Below are positions 16,581-24,569 of a stretch of DNA of 36,364 bases, piece after piece. The notes under the pieces are model-generated. The model saw nothing but the letters and a program-made list of their open reading frames with translations, was not told where the DNA came from and searched no databases. The stretch covers positions 1 to 36,364 of the forward strand of contig CALEQZ010000031.1 of assembly GCA_937908115.1 (NCBI GenBank). The letters run 5' to 3'. The translations under genes were made by a program, and so were the position numbers. This stretch comes from an uncultured Alcaligenaceae bacterium (GTDB lineage: Bacteria; Pseudomonadota; Gammaproteobacteria; Burkholderiales; Burkholderiaceae_B). Each line of letters starts with the position of its first letter. Within the stretch, counting starts at the first letter, position 1.

Positions 16581-17342
16581 ATGACCCAGGCCCGGCACTC
16601 CTTGTCGCTCAAGGTGCTTACCGTCAACACGCACAAGGGATTCACGATCTTCAACCGGCGCTTCATCCTTCACGAGCTGCGCGACGCGCTGCGCGAGGTG
16701 TCGCCCGATCTCGTATTCCTTCAAGAGGTCCTGGGCCAACACCACCGGCATGCCTCGCGCATCGATGCCTGGCCGACCACGTCGCACTATGAATTCCTGG
16801 CTGACACGCTCTGGAACGACTACGCCTACGGCCGCAACGCGGTTTACCCCCATGGCCACCACGGCAATGCCGTCCTGTCCAAGTTTCCCATCGTCTGCCA
16901 CGACAACCTGGACATATCGGTGGACCGCCACGAAAAGCGTGGACTGCTGCATTGCGTGATCCAGCCGCCCGGCTGTCCGGCCGTGCATGCGGTGTGCGTG
17001 CACCTCGGCCTGCGCGAGGGACATCGCCGCCACCAGGTCGAGCAGCTGTGCTCGCGCATCGACGAGCGCATACCCGGCGACGAGCCGGTGGTCATCGCGG
17101 GCGACTTCAATGACTGGCGCATGAAGGCGCACCGGCAGCTCTACCGCTGCGCCGGCATGAGGGAGGTTTTCGTGGCGTCGCACGGCACGGCCGCGCGGAC
17201 GTTTCCGGCAGGACTGCCGCTGCTGCGCCTGGACCGCATCTACGTCCGGGGCGCGCGGCGCATGCGGCCGATCCAGTTGGTGCGCCGCACCTGGGCTCGC
17301 CTGTCCGACCACGCACCCTTGGCTGCGGAGGTAGAACTATGA
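16581..17342 (+). CDS. ybhP: Endonuclease/exonuclease/phosphatase family protein, YbhP-like
   Basis: This 253-residue cytoplasmic protein shows the EEP fold. VLTVNTHKGF opens the domain, VFLQEVLGQHH carries the metal-binding glutamate, HVHLGL-type residues are seen as VCVHLGLREGHRR, VVIAGDFNDWR contains the catalytic Asp-Asn pair, and LSDHAPLAAEVEL ends the domain with the general-base His. The TGA overlaps the ATG of clsB as ATGA, and the three-gene order matches ybhP-clsB-ybhN of E. coli. Enzymes of this superfamily hydrolyse phosphodiesters, and the substrate in this operon is not known. Confidence 0.92.
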   Translation: MTQARHSLSLKVLTVNTHKGFTIFNRRFILHELRDALREVSPDLVFLQEVLGQHHRHASRIDAWPTTSHYEFLADTLWNDYAYGRNAVYPHGHHGNAVLSKFPIVCHDNLDISVDRHEKRGLLHCVIQPPGCPAVHAVCVHLGLREGHRRHQVEQLCSRIDERIPGDEPVVIAGDFNDWRMKAHRQLYRCAGMREVFVASHGTAARTFPAGLPLLRLDRIYVRGARRMRPIQLVRRTWARLSDHAPLAAEVEL

Positions 17343-18595
17343 GCTCGCATTGGAAAAGCGGCAATGCGCTGACCCTGCTGGAAAACGGCGAGGCGTATTT
17401 CCCCCGGGTGTTCGACGCGATCCGGCAGGCCGAGCGGGAAGTGCTGCTGGAGACCTTCATCATCTTCGACGACAAGGTCGGGCGTGCGCTGCACGAGGCG
17501 CTGCTGGCGGCCGCCCGCAACGGCGCGCGCGTCGATGTCTTGGTCGACGGCTACGGCACCGCGGACCTGCCGCGCGAATACATCGACACTTTGCTCGAAG
17601 CGGGGATAGCCATACACGTCTTCGACCCGCGTCCGCGCAGGCTGGGGCTGCGGACCAACATCTTCCGGCGCATGCACCGCAAGCTGGTGGTGGTCGATGG
17701 CGAGCGCGCGTTCGTCGGCGGAATCAATTACTCGGCCGACCACTTGGCAGACTTCGGCCCGCAGGCCAAGCAGGACTATGCCGTCGAAATACAGGGCCCT
17801 TTGGTCGCCGACATCCATCGCTTCATGCGCCAGGCGATCTCGCCAGTCCGGCGGTCGTGGTGGGCAGACCTGCGCAGGCATACCGTGCCGCAGCACCGCG
17901 AAGGCGAGGCGGCGGCCATCTTCGTCACGCGCGACAACGGTCGGCACCGCAACGATATCGAGCAGCATTACCTTGCCGCCATACGGTCGGCACGCAGCGA
18001 AATACTGATCGCCAACGCCTATTTCTTTCCGGGCTACCGGCTGCTGCGGGAGCTTCGCAATGCCGCACGGCGCGGGGTGCGCGTGGGCCTGGTGTTGCAG
18101 GGCGAGCCCGACATGCCCATGGTCCGGGCCGCGTCCAAGCTCCTATACGACTATCTCCTGTCGGCCGGCGTGGAAATCCACGAATACTGCCAGCGGCCCT
18201 TGCACGGCAAGGTGGCCATCGTCGACGAGGACTGGTCCACGGTCGGGTCGAGCAACCTCGATCCCCTGAGCCTGTCGCTGAACCTGGAGGCCAATGTCGT
18301 GATCCGCGACCGCGCGTTCAACGCGTGCTTGGGTGAAAGCCTGCGCAAGTTGGTGCGTGATCACTGCCGCCAGGTGCAGCCTTCCCCCGATCCGCAGCGC
18401 AAGCTGCGCAAGGCGATCGCGGGCGTGCTCGTCTACCACGTCGTGCGACATTTCCCCGCCTTGGCAGGCTGGCTGCCGGCGCACAAGCCCAGGCTGACGA
18501 CCCTGACGCCGTCGCGCCAGGCCGAAGCCGCCCCGCTGGGCGAGCCCGGGCAGGCTCCCGACCAGGACCCGGATCATGAACGCCATCCTGCGTGA
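17339..18595 (+). CDS. clsB: Cardiolipin synthase B (phospholipase D superfamily)
   Basis: This is a 418-residue enzyme of cardiolipin formation at the inner membrane. It has two HKD motifs: His113 in HRKLVVVDGERAFVGG and His289 in HGKVAIVDEDWSTVGSSN. Both are complete with the downstream GG/SN residues, so catalysis should be intact. The N-terminal SHWKSGNALTLLENGEAYFP is typical of ClsB. The start at 17339 overlaps the upstream ybhP stop by four bases. The C-terminus overlaps ybhN by 20 bases. It lacks a long membrane anchor, as in E. coli ClsB. Confidence 0.95.
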   Translation: MSSHWKSGNALTLLENGEAYFPRVFDAIRQAEREVLLETFIIFDDKVGRALHEALLAAARNGARVDVLVDGYGTADLPREYIDTLLEAGIAIHVFDPRPRRLGLRTNIFRRMHRKLVVVDGERAFVGGINYSADHLADFGPQAKQDYAVEIQGPLVADIHRFMRQAISPVRRSWWADLRRHTVPQHREGEAAAIFVTRDNGRHRNDIEQHYLAAIRSARSEILIANAYFFPGYRLLRELRNAARRGVRVGLVLQGEPDMPMVRAASKLLYDYLLSAGVEIHEYCQRPLHGKVAIVDEDWSTVGSSNLDPLSLSLNLEANVVIRDRAFNACLGESLRKLVRDHCRQVQPSPDPQRKLRKAIAGVLVYHVVRHFPALAGWLPAHKPRLTTLTPSRQAEAAPLGEPGQAPDQDPDHERHPA

Positions 18596-19553
18596 CGCGG
18601 GCGCGGGACTGCGCGCGCGCTGGCCGGCCATGCGGCGCTACGTCATCGGCGCTTTCGTGCTGGCCGTCGCCCTGCTGCTTGCCCAGCAGGCGCGCGAGGT
18701 CCAGTGGGCCGAGGTCGCGCGCGCCGCACGAGGCTACCGCCTGCCGCAACTGGCCGCCGCAGGCGCGCTCACCGCGTTGGGCTACCTGCTATACAGCTGC
18801 TACGACGTGCTGGGCAAGGTCTATACCGGGCATTCGCTGACGGTTGCGCGGTCGATGGCGGTGGCCTTCGTCAGCTACGCCTTCAACTTGAACCTGGGGT
18901 CGTTGGTCGGCGGCGTCGGGTTCCGCTACCGGCTCTACTCCAAGTTGGGGCTATCGGGCGGCACCATCACCCGCGTGCTTGGCATGAGCGTGGCCACCAA
19001 TTGGTTGGGCTATTTATGGGTGGCCGGCGCGGTATTCGCCTCCGGCCGCATCCGGCCCCCCGGGCAGTGGGCCGTCGGTCCGCTGATGCTGCAGGCCTTG
19101 GGCGGCGTGTTGCTGCTGGTCGCGGCCGGGTACGTGGCGTGCTGCGCGTTTTCGCGTAAGCGTGCCTGGCAGGTGCGCGGGCACGAAGTCGAATTGCCGT
19201 CGCTGCGCGTGGCCCTGCTGCAAAGCGTGGTCGCCGCAGGCAGCTGGTCGACGATAGGATTCGTGCTGTATACGCTCATGCCGGGCGAAGTCCCGTACCC
19301 GGTGGTACTGGGTGTGCTGCTGCTTAGCGGCATCGCCGGGGCGGTCACGCACATACCCGCGGGGCTGGGTGTGATCGAGGCCGTTTTCGTGATGCTGCTC
19401 GGTTCGCAGGTGCCCCGCAACGAGCTGCTGGGCGCATTGCTCGTCTACCGGGCAATCTATTACCTGGCGCCGCTGGCCGTCGCCACGGTGGCCTATGTCG
19501 CCATGGAGGCGGGCACGCGACGCGCAGCGCGCGCCGCGGCTGATCCGCAGTGA
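18576..19553 (+). CDS. ybhN: UPF0104 family membrane protein, YbhN-like
   Basis: This 325-residue membrane protein has about eight hydrophobic segments. They include FVLAVALLLAQQAREVQWAE, ALTALGYLLYSCYDVLGKVY, SYAFNLNLGSLVGGVGFRYR and AVTHIPAGLGVIEAVFVMLL. It belongs to the UPF0104/lysylphosphatidylglycerol synthetase transmembrane family. No separate catalytic aminoacyl-transfer domain is present, so it is the membrane part only. It is the last gene of the ybhP-clsB-ybhN operon. The start at 18576 lies inside clsB, implying coupled translation. The transported or modified molecule is unknown, but the neighbours indicate phospholipids. Confidence 0.93.
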   Translation: MNAILRDAGAGLRARWPAMRRYVIGAFVLAVALLLAQQAREVQWAEVARAARGYRLPQLAAAGALTALGYLLYSCYDVLGKVYTGHSLTVARSMAVAFVSYAFNLNLGSLVGGVGFRYRLYSKLGLSGGTITRVLGMSVATNWLGYLWVAGAVFASGRIRPPGQWAVGPLMLQALGGVLLLVAAGYVACCAFSRKRAWQVRGHEVELPSLRVALLQSVVAAGSWSTIGFVLYTLMPGEVPYPVVLGVLLLSGIAGAVTHIPAGLGVIEAVFVMLLGSQVPRNELLGALLVYRAIYYLAPLAVATVAYVAMEAGTRRAARAAADPQ

Positions 19554-19602
19554 GCTGCCGCCTGCGCCACAGCGGCGCGACGGCGCAGGGCCAAGTGCGC
19601 TG

Positions 19603-20247
19603 TCAGGGTGGCGTTTGCTCGGTCATTGCCACGAATCGCCCCGTGGCGGGGTCACGCACGAATAACAGGCCCGTTGCCACGCCGAAGTAAGCGCCGTGCA
19701 GTTGCAGCGTGCCGGCCTCGACCCGCTGGCGCACGTACGGGAACGTCATCAGGTTTTCCAGGCTGTGTTCGACCACCGCCAGTTCCAGGCGCTTGAGCCG
19801 GGCGTCGCGATCCAGGCTGCCGTCGGGCTGCAGCCGTTGCGCGGTGGGCGCGATCTGTGACATCCACTTGCCGATGAAGTCGCCCGGCGCCAGGGGTTGG
19901 GCACTGTCGTAGAAGGACCGTATGCCGCCGCAGGTGGCGTGGCCCAGCACGACGATGTGGCGCACCCCCAGCCCGTTGACGGCGAATTCGATCGCCGCGC
20001 TGGTGCCGTGATAGGCCGAATCGGGCTGGTAGGGCGGGACCAGGTTGGCGACGTTGCGCAGCACGAACATCTCGCCCGGGCCGGCGTCGAAGATGATTTC
20101 CGGCGAGACCCGGGAATCGCAGCAGCCGATGATGAAGATTTCCGGCTTTTGGCCGAGTTCGCCCAGTGCGCGGTAGCGGTTGCGTTCGCTGCTGAAGCGG
20201 CCCTGGAGGAAGGCCTGGTAGCCCTGGGACAGGCGTGTCGGGAACAT
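19603..20247 (-). CDS. Beta-class carbonic anhydrase
   Basis: This 214-residue enzyme interconverts carbon dioxide and bicarbonate in the cytoplasm. The zinc site is complete: C42-x-D44-x-R46 in GCCDSRVSPE, then H103 and C106 in LGHATCGGI. LRNVANLVPPY is a further family signature. The start at 20247 (MFPTRLSQGYQAFLQGRF) gives a normal length and the expected N-terminus. The upstream extension of the frame, with low-complexity proline and arginine, is not needed. No strong ribosome site is visible. It is convergent with ybhN (50 bases between stops) and divergent from the SYLF gene. Confidence 0.95.
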   Translation of the reverse strand: MFPTRLSQGYQAFLQGRFSSERNRYRALGELGQKPEIFIIGCCDSRVSPEIIFDAGPGEMFVLRNVANLVPPYQPDSAYHGTSAAIEFAVNGLGVRHIVVLGHATCGGIRSFYDSAQPLAPGDFIGKWMSQIAPTAQRLQPDGSLDRDARLKRLELAVVEHSLENLMTFPYVRQRVEAGTLQLHGAYFGVATGLLFVRDPATGRFVAMTEQTPP

Positions 20248-20534
20248 GTAAGGGGATGGTCTCGGGTAGCGGGGCGCCGCGGCGGGGGTGGGCACGCAGC
20301 ACGAAGGCCTGGTGCTGCGCGGCGCATGGATGGGCGACATTTTAGCGGTGCAAGGCAGCCTTGCCGTGCTCGCCGGCGGCGTTACGTCTACTGGCAACCC
20401 GTAGCGGTTTTTTCCCTACGCGCAGGGTTACCGTCATTGTGTCGCTTCCGCCCGCCGGGCGGGCGGCGTCGGCACGCGGACCCATGACGCCTTTGCGCCG
20501 GACCGGGCGGCCGCATCGAACCAGGAGCAAACGA

Positions 20535-21104
20535 ATGAAACGACGCGAATTTTTTGCCTTGCCGGCCGCTGCAGCGCTGCTGGCCTTCGGCGGCTGTACC
20601 ACCACCGGCTCGCGCCGCGGCGATCCGGCGACCCGGCGTCGCGACATCGATTCCGGCGTGGAAGGCACCCTGCAGCGGCTTTACGAGACAGTGCCAGGCT
20701 CGCGGGAGATGGCCGGACGCGCCAAAGGCATATTGGTCTTTCCGGAAGTCATCGCCGCCGGCTTCATCGTCGGCGGGGAATACGGCGAAGGCGCCTTGCG
20801 TGTCGGCGACCGCACTCAGGCATACTACAGCACCGTCACCGGCTCGCTTGGTTTCCAGGCGGGCGCCCAGTCCAAGGCGGTGGTGTTCATGTTCATGACC
20901 GACGAAGCGCTGCAGCAGTTTAGCCGCAGCAACGGCTGGACCGCGGGAGCGGACGCGTCCGTGGCGGTTGCCAAGGTGGGTGCCAACGGGGTGATCGACA
21001 CCAACACCGCCCGCGGGCCGGTGGTCGGCTTCGTCATGACCAATGCAGGCCTGATGGCCAACCTCAACCTGGAAGGCACCAAGGTCACCAGGCTGGATCT
21101 GTAG
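20535..21104 (+). CDS. SYLF/Ysc84-domain lipoprotein
   Basis: This 189-residue exported lipoprotein has signal peptide MKRREFFALPAAAALLAFGG followed by Cys21 in a lipobox. The mature region contains GILVFPEVIAAGFIVGGEYG, YYSTVTGSLGFQAGAQSKAV and VVGFVMTNAGLMANLNLEGT. These glycine-rich beta segments mark the SYLF lipid-binding domain. The RR near the start could also allow Tat export. Bacterial members are linked to envelope stress, with no fixed role. AGGAG precedes the ATG at 20535. The 287 bases upstream, shared with the divergent carbonic anhydrase, contain GC-rich repeats but no consensus promoter that I can support. Confidence 0.9.
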   Translation: MKRREFFALPAAAALLAFGGCTTTGSRRGDPATRRRDIDSGVEGTLQRLYETVPGSREMAGRAKGILVFPEVIAAGFIVGGEYGEGALRVGDRTQAYYSTVTGSLGFQAGAQSKAVVFMFMTDEALQQFSRSNGWTAGADASVAVAKVGANGVIDTNTARGPVVGFVMTNAGLMANLNLEGTKVTRLDL

Positions 21105-21145
21105 CGGCAGGCGGGCCGTTCGGCCCGCACACCAGGAGAACGACC

Positions 21146-21532
21146 ATGGAAAGCATCGACCGCGCAGGGCGCGAGATCAACCAAGGCATGGAAGACGTCA
21201 AGCGCAGCGGCGAGCGCGCGGCCGACGAGGCCAGGGATACCGGCCACCGGCTGCGCCGCGACCTCAAGGCCGATCTCGGCCGGCTGCTCGACGAGTTGGA
21301 TGAGATCCTGCGGTCGGAGGCCTCGGCCGACATCCAGGCGTTGCGCGAGCGCGTGGCGGCGCAGCTGGACAATGTCCGTTCCGCGCTGGCAAGTGCCTCG
21401 GATACGGCCACGGACGTGGTTTGCCAGGCCAAGGATTGCACGGAAGCGTACGTACGCGAGCGGCCTTGGCATGCACTCGGCTTGACGGCCGGGGTGGCTT
21501 TCCTGCTCGGCCTGATCGTCGCCAGGCGCTGA
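21146..21532 (+). CDS. DUF883 (ElaB/YqjD-like) ribosome-associated membrane protein
   Basis: This 128-residue protein has a long charged coiled-coil region (about residues 10-100, including RRDLKADLGRLLDELDEILR) and one C-terminal membrane segment after the family signature VRERPWHALGLTAGVAFLLG. ElaB and YqjD of E. coli are stationary-phase proteins anchored in the inner membrane that bind ribosomes. It has an AGGAGA ribosome site and follows the SYLF gene by 41 bases, so the two probably form an operon. The coupling with a SYLF lipoprotein fits envelope stress. Confidence 0.92.
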   Translation: MESIDRAGREINQGMEDVKRSGERAADEARDTGHRLRRDLKADLGRLLDELDEILRSEASADIQALRERVAAQLDNVRSALASASDTATDVVCQAKDCTEAYVRERPWHALGLTAGVAFLLGLIVARR

Positions 21533-21542
21533 CCGCGGGGCA

Positions 21543-22106
21543 CTAGCGCGCGGCCACGACCAGCACCTCGGCCGGGGTACGGCTGACCGTGCGCATCCGG
21601 TGCGGCAGCGTCGCGTCGAAGTACACGGAATCGTCCTTGTCCAGGCGGAAGCTACGCTCGCCCACCACCATCTCGACCGAACCCTTGAGCACCAACATGA
21701 ATTCCTCGCCGGCGTGCGGATGCACGGTGTCGCGGTCGGGAAACTCCCGCGGCGGGAATACTACGAAAGGCTGCATGGCCTTGACCCGGCGCCGGCCGCT
21801 GACCGCCTGGTAGCTGTAGCCGAGCGCGCTGCCGTGGCGCACCAGGGGCGAGCGTTCCGACGCGCGCACGATGCTGACGATTTCGTCCAGCCCTTCGGGG
21901 CCGCTGCCCAGCAGCTGCGCCACGCTCAGGCCGTAGGCCTCGGCCAGCCGCATGGTCGTGGCCAGCGACGGGGCGCTATGGCCGCGCTCCAGCTTGGACA
22001 AATAGCTGCGGGTCAGGCCGGTTTTCTGGGCTAGGACGGACAGCGAATATTGATGTTGCCGGCGCAGCGTGCGCAGGCGATAGGGTAGGTCGACGGCGAC
22101 GTCCAT
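21543..22106 (-). CDS. XRE-family regulator with C-terminal cupin domain
   Basis: This 187-residue cytoplasmic repressor- or activator-type protein combines two domains. The N-terminal HTH reads LRTLRRQHQYSLSVLAQKTG and LTRSYLSKLERGHSAPSL. The C-terminal cupin contains HPHAGEEFMLVLKGSVEMVV and YFDATLPHRMRTV. The cupin HxH-E-H residues are largely kept, so it may bind a metal or small ligand. It is divergent from the DMT exporter, whose start is 142 bases away. Regulators of this class usually control the divergent transporter gene. A start at 22106 gives the usual short tail before the HTH. Confidence 0.92.
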   Translation of the reverse strand: MDVAVDLPYRLRTLRRQHQYSLSVLAQKTGLTRSYLSKLERGHSAPSLATTMRLAEAYGLSVAQLLGSGPEGLDEIVSIVRASERSPLVRHGSALGYSYQAVSGRRRVKAMQPFVVFPPREFPDRDTVHPHAGEEFMLVLKGSVEMVVGERSFRLDKDDSVYFDATLPHRMRTVSRTPAEVLVVAAR

Positions 22107-22131
22107 GGCGGTCGGGCAGGTGCGGAAACAG

Positions 22132-22158
22132 TGTGTCCTATGGCGTACGCTGTGTCAA
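22132..22158 (-). promoter_or_regulatory. Candidate promoter and operator of the XRE-cupin gene
   Basis: A perfect TTGACA -35 lies on the minus strand at 22153-22158, with only a weak -10 (CACACT) 17 bases downstream. The plus strand carries two TGTGTC copies (22132-22137 and 22151-22156) 19 bases apart, about two helical turns. One overlaps the -35, so autoregulatory binding is plausible. Confidence 0.4.
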
Positions 22159-22248
22159 CGGCGGCAGGCCTGGGGCAACGGGTGGCGATACACTGCCGGC
22201 GGCCGCCGCAATCCCGCGGTGCTCGGCCATACGAGCGGGCGATTCGCC

Positions 22249-23160
22249 GTGAACACCGACTGGATATGGATTGCCGCCACGCTTTTCGCGTCGGCGGCGC
22301 AGGTAGGACGCAACGCCGTCCAGCGCAGCCTGACCGATACGCTGGGCACACTGGGTGCGACGCAGGTGCGCTTCTTGTTCGGCATGCCCTTCGCGTTGGT
22401 CTTCCTGGCGATCGTCAAGTCGTTTTCCGACGCGCCGCTGCCCGGGGTCAACGCAGGTTTCCTGGCTTTCGTAATTGGCGGGGCGCTCGCCCAGATCGCC
22501 GGCACGGCGCTGATGCTAAGCGCGATGCGCACGCGAGCATTCGTCGTCGTGACGGCATGGACCAAGACAGAGCCCGTGCAAGTGGCCGTATTCGGCATGG
22601 CCGTGCTGGGTGACCCCTTCACCCCGCTGGGCGCCCTGGCGATCATCGTCGCCACGGTCGGCGTCGTCCTGCTGTCTGTGCGCCCGGGCGCCATCGGCGG
22701 CTGGCGTGCCGCCGGCGGGATGGCGGCGTTGCTCGGCGTGGTGTCGGGCGCTTGTTTCGCCTTGGCGTCGGTCGCCTTCCGCGGCGCCATGCTCGAGCTG
22801 CCGCAAGGGCCGTTCGTGCTGCTGTCGACTTGGACGCTGACCTGGTCGCTGTGCATCCAGGCAGGTTTGCTGGCGCTTTGGATGCTGCTGTGCCGCCGCG
22901 ACCTGCTGGCCAAATGCCTGGCGGCCTGGCGCACGTCCCTGGTCGGGGGACTGTTGGGGGCGGCCGCCTCGCAGGGCTGGTTTCTCGGCTTTGCGCTGAC
23001 TTCCGCGGCCAACGTGCGCACGCTCGGGCTGATGGAAGTGTTGTTCGCCCAGATCGTTTCCTACCGGGTATTCGCCCAGGCCGTCACCGGCCGCGAAGCG
23101 GCCGGCATCGCGCTCATCGTTGCAGGCGTGGCGGTGCTGCTCTGGACCGCGGCGGGCTGA
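22249..23160 (+). CDS. DMT-superfamily (EamA-type) transporter
   Basis: This 303-residue inner-membrane protein has about ten hydrophobic segments in two halves. Each half carries an EamA-like pattern (ATQVRFLFGMPFALVFLAIV; SVAFRGAMLELPQGPFVLL). EPVQVAVFGMAVLGDPFTPL is a typical loop before segment 5, and a matching stretch, VLFAQIVSYRVFAQAVTGRE, occurs in the second half. The start is GTG at 22249; no other start gives the normal cytoplasmic tail. The likely role is small-molecule export, substrate unknown. It is divergent from the XRE-cupin regulator. Confidence 0.9.
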   Translation: MNTDWIWIAATLFASAAQVGRNAVQRSLTDTLGTLGATQVRFLFGMPFALVFLAIVKSFSDAPLPGVNAGFLAFVIGGALAQIAGTALMLSAMRTRAFVVVTAWTKTEPVQVAVFGMAVLGDPFTPLGALAIIVATVGVVLLSVRPGAIGGWRAAGGMAALLGVVSGACFALASVAFRGAMLELPQGPFVLLSTWTLTWSLCIQAGLLALWMLLCRRDLLAKCLAAWRTSLVGGLLGAAASQGWFLGFALTSAANVRTLGLMEVLFAQIVSYRVFAQAVTGREAAGIALIVAGVAVLLWTAAG

Positions 23161-23269
23161 TACCGGCAAAGGGCGCGGCGCATGCCGGTGCCGTGTCGCG
23201 CACGGCCGATCAGCCGTGCACGGCTGCCGGCTGGCCCGGGCTTTGTCGTTTGGGGCGCGCGCAGGCTGC

Positions 23270-23956
23270 TTATAGCAGCTGCAGCCGCTTGGACGCCGTC
23301 TCGGCCGCCGGCGTACCCGGGTAGTCCTTGACGATGCGCTGCAGGCTGGCCTTGGCACCAGCCCGGTCATTGAGCTCGACCTGGCTGCCGGCGATCACAA
23401 GCAGCGCGTCGGGCGCGCGCGAATGTTCCGGCGCGGCCTCGACCAGCTCGCGCAATTGGTCGATGGCGCCCTTGTAGTCTTTCAAGGCGTAGCGGCTGCT
23501 GCCCAGGTAAAAGCGCGCGTTCGGCGCCAGGGCGCTGTCGGGGTAAAGCGTCAGGAAAGCGGTGAGCGATTCGGCCGCTTCCCGGTATTGTCCATTGCGA
23601 AACAAATCGAGGGCGCCGTCGTAAGCGGCCTGCTCTTGCGGATCCTCGGCCTGGGCCACGCCCGCCGCACCCTGGCCCCGTTGTTGGGCAGGCTGCTGGG
23701 CCTGGGCGTGGCGGGCGGCTTCCTCGATCTGGCCGCGCAGGCGTGCGACTTCTTGTTGCAATTGTTCGATCTGGTCAGCCAGGAGCAGCCGCGCCCGCTG
23801 GTTCTGTTCGTTCATTTGCCGCAGCTGCTGGCGAAGGTCCAAGATGGCCCGGCGCGCTTCGTCGTCAGCCAGCGCATGGGCGGGGGAGGCGGCCAACAGC
23901 GTGCATGCCGCGGCAAGGGACATTGCCAACTTGGGCATCAACGAAGAAGCGTTCAT
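23270..23956 (-). CDS. cpoB: Tol-Pal system protein YbgF/CpoB
   Basis: This 228-residue periplasmic protein has a signal peptide (MPKLAMSLAAACTLLAASPA). A coiled-coil trimerisation region follows (RAILDLRQQLRQMNEQNQRA), and then a TPR domain (YDGALDLFRNGQYREAAESL; LGSSRYALKDYKGAIDQLRE). CpoB links peptidoglycan synthesis to Tol-driven outer-membrane constriction. It is the last gene of the tol-pal cluster, but a strong terminator separates it from pal by 28 bases. Its ribosome site is weak (GGAAAAC). It may therefore be expressed below the level of pal or from its own promoter. Confidence 0.95.
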   Translation of the reverse strand: MNASSLMPKLAMSLAAACTLLAASPAHALADDEARRAILDLRQQLRQMNEQNQRARLLLADQIEQLQQEVARLRGQIEEAARHAQAQQPAQQRGQGAAGVAQAEDPQEQAAYDGALDLFRNGQYREAAESLTAFLTLYPDSALAPNARFYLGSSRYALKDYKGAIDQLRELVEAAPEHSRAPDALLVIAGSQVELNDRAGAKASLQRIVKDYPGTPAAETASKRLQLL

Positions 23957-23983
23957 GAAGGAGTTTTCCGTGGATAAGAAAAA

Positions 23984-24013
23984 ACCGGGGCTGGCGATCA
24001 GGCCAGCCCCGGT
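23984..24013 (-). terminator. Rho-independent terminator between pal and cpoB
   Basis: The 12-base arms ACCGGGGCTGGC and GCCAGCCCCGGT are perfectly complementary around a 6-base loop. On the minus strand they are followed by six T (four-base spacing shared with the arm). It lies 17 bases past the pal stop and ends 27 bases before the cpoB start. Confidence 0.88.
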
Positions 24014-24030
24014 AATTTACCGCCAAGTGC

Positions 24031-24537
24031 TCAGCGCTGATAGACGATGTCGGCGCGGCGGTTCTCGGCGTGGTCGGCCTCGGTGTTGCCCTTGGCGCGC
24101 AGCTTTTCCTTGCCGAAGCTGATCGTCTCGATCTGCGAGTCGCTCACGCCCAGCAGGGTCATCATGCGGCGCACCGCGTCCGCGCGACGCTGGCCCAGGG
24201 CCAGGTTGTATTCAGCGCCGCCGCGCGCGTCGGTATTGCCCTCGATGACCACGCGCTGCTGCCCGTGGCTGGCCAGATAACGCGCATGGGTCTCGACCAG
24301 GCTGCGATACTGCTCGGGGATCGTGTAGCTGTCGAACTCGAAGTACACGGAGCGCTGCTGCGCCAGCACGCTCTGCGGATTGAACGGGTCGAGGATTTCC
24401 CCGGTGGAGACGGACGAGCCGCCCTGGCCAACGCCCCCCTGGCCACCAGCTTTGTCATCCAGGTCGACGCTGCTGCAGGCGGCCAGGCTGGCGGCCACGG
24501 CGGCAACGGTTAGGCATTTGGCAATGCGCGATCTCAT
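24031..24537 (-). CDS. pal: Peptidoglycan-associated lipoprotein Pal
   Basis: This 168-residue outer-membrane lipoprotein binds peptidoglycan and, through TolB, the Tol motor. The signal peptide ends at a lipobox LAAC (MRSRIAKCLTVAAVAASLAAC). A short linker (DDKAGGQGGVGQGGSS) is followed by the OmpA-like domain. That domain contains VYFEFDSYTIPEQYRSLV, VVIEGNTDARGGAEYNLALG and ENRRADIVYQR. The start ATG at 24537 gives the normal signal peptide; the upstream frame adds only 10 residues. It is 32 bases downstream of tolB. A terminator just past the stop separates it from cpoB. Confidence 0.97.
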   Translation of the reverse strand: MRSRIAKCLTVAAVAASLAACSSVDLDDKAGGQGGVGQGGSSVSTGEILDPFNPQSVLAQQRSVYFEFDSYTIPEQYRSLVETHARYLASHGQQRVVIEGNTDARGGAEYNLALGQRRADAVRRMMTLLGVSDSQIETISFGKEKLRAKGNTEADHAENRRADIVYQR

Positions 24538-24569
24538 GGTTGTTCCTTCAAAGAGAGAGATACACACGT

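Noticed and set aside
20400..20420. T-run after CCCGTAGCGG resembling a terminator
   Set aside because: No plus-strand gene ends upstream of it and the preceding stem has only four pairs.
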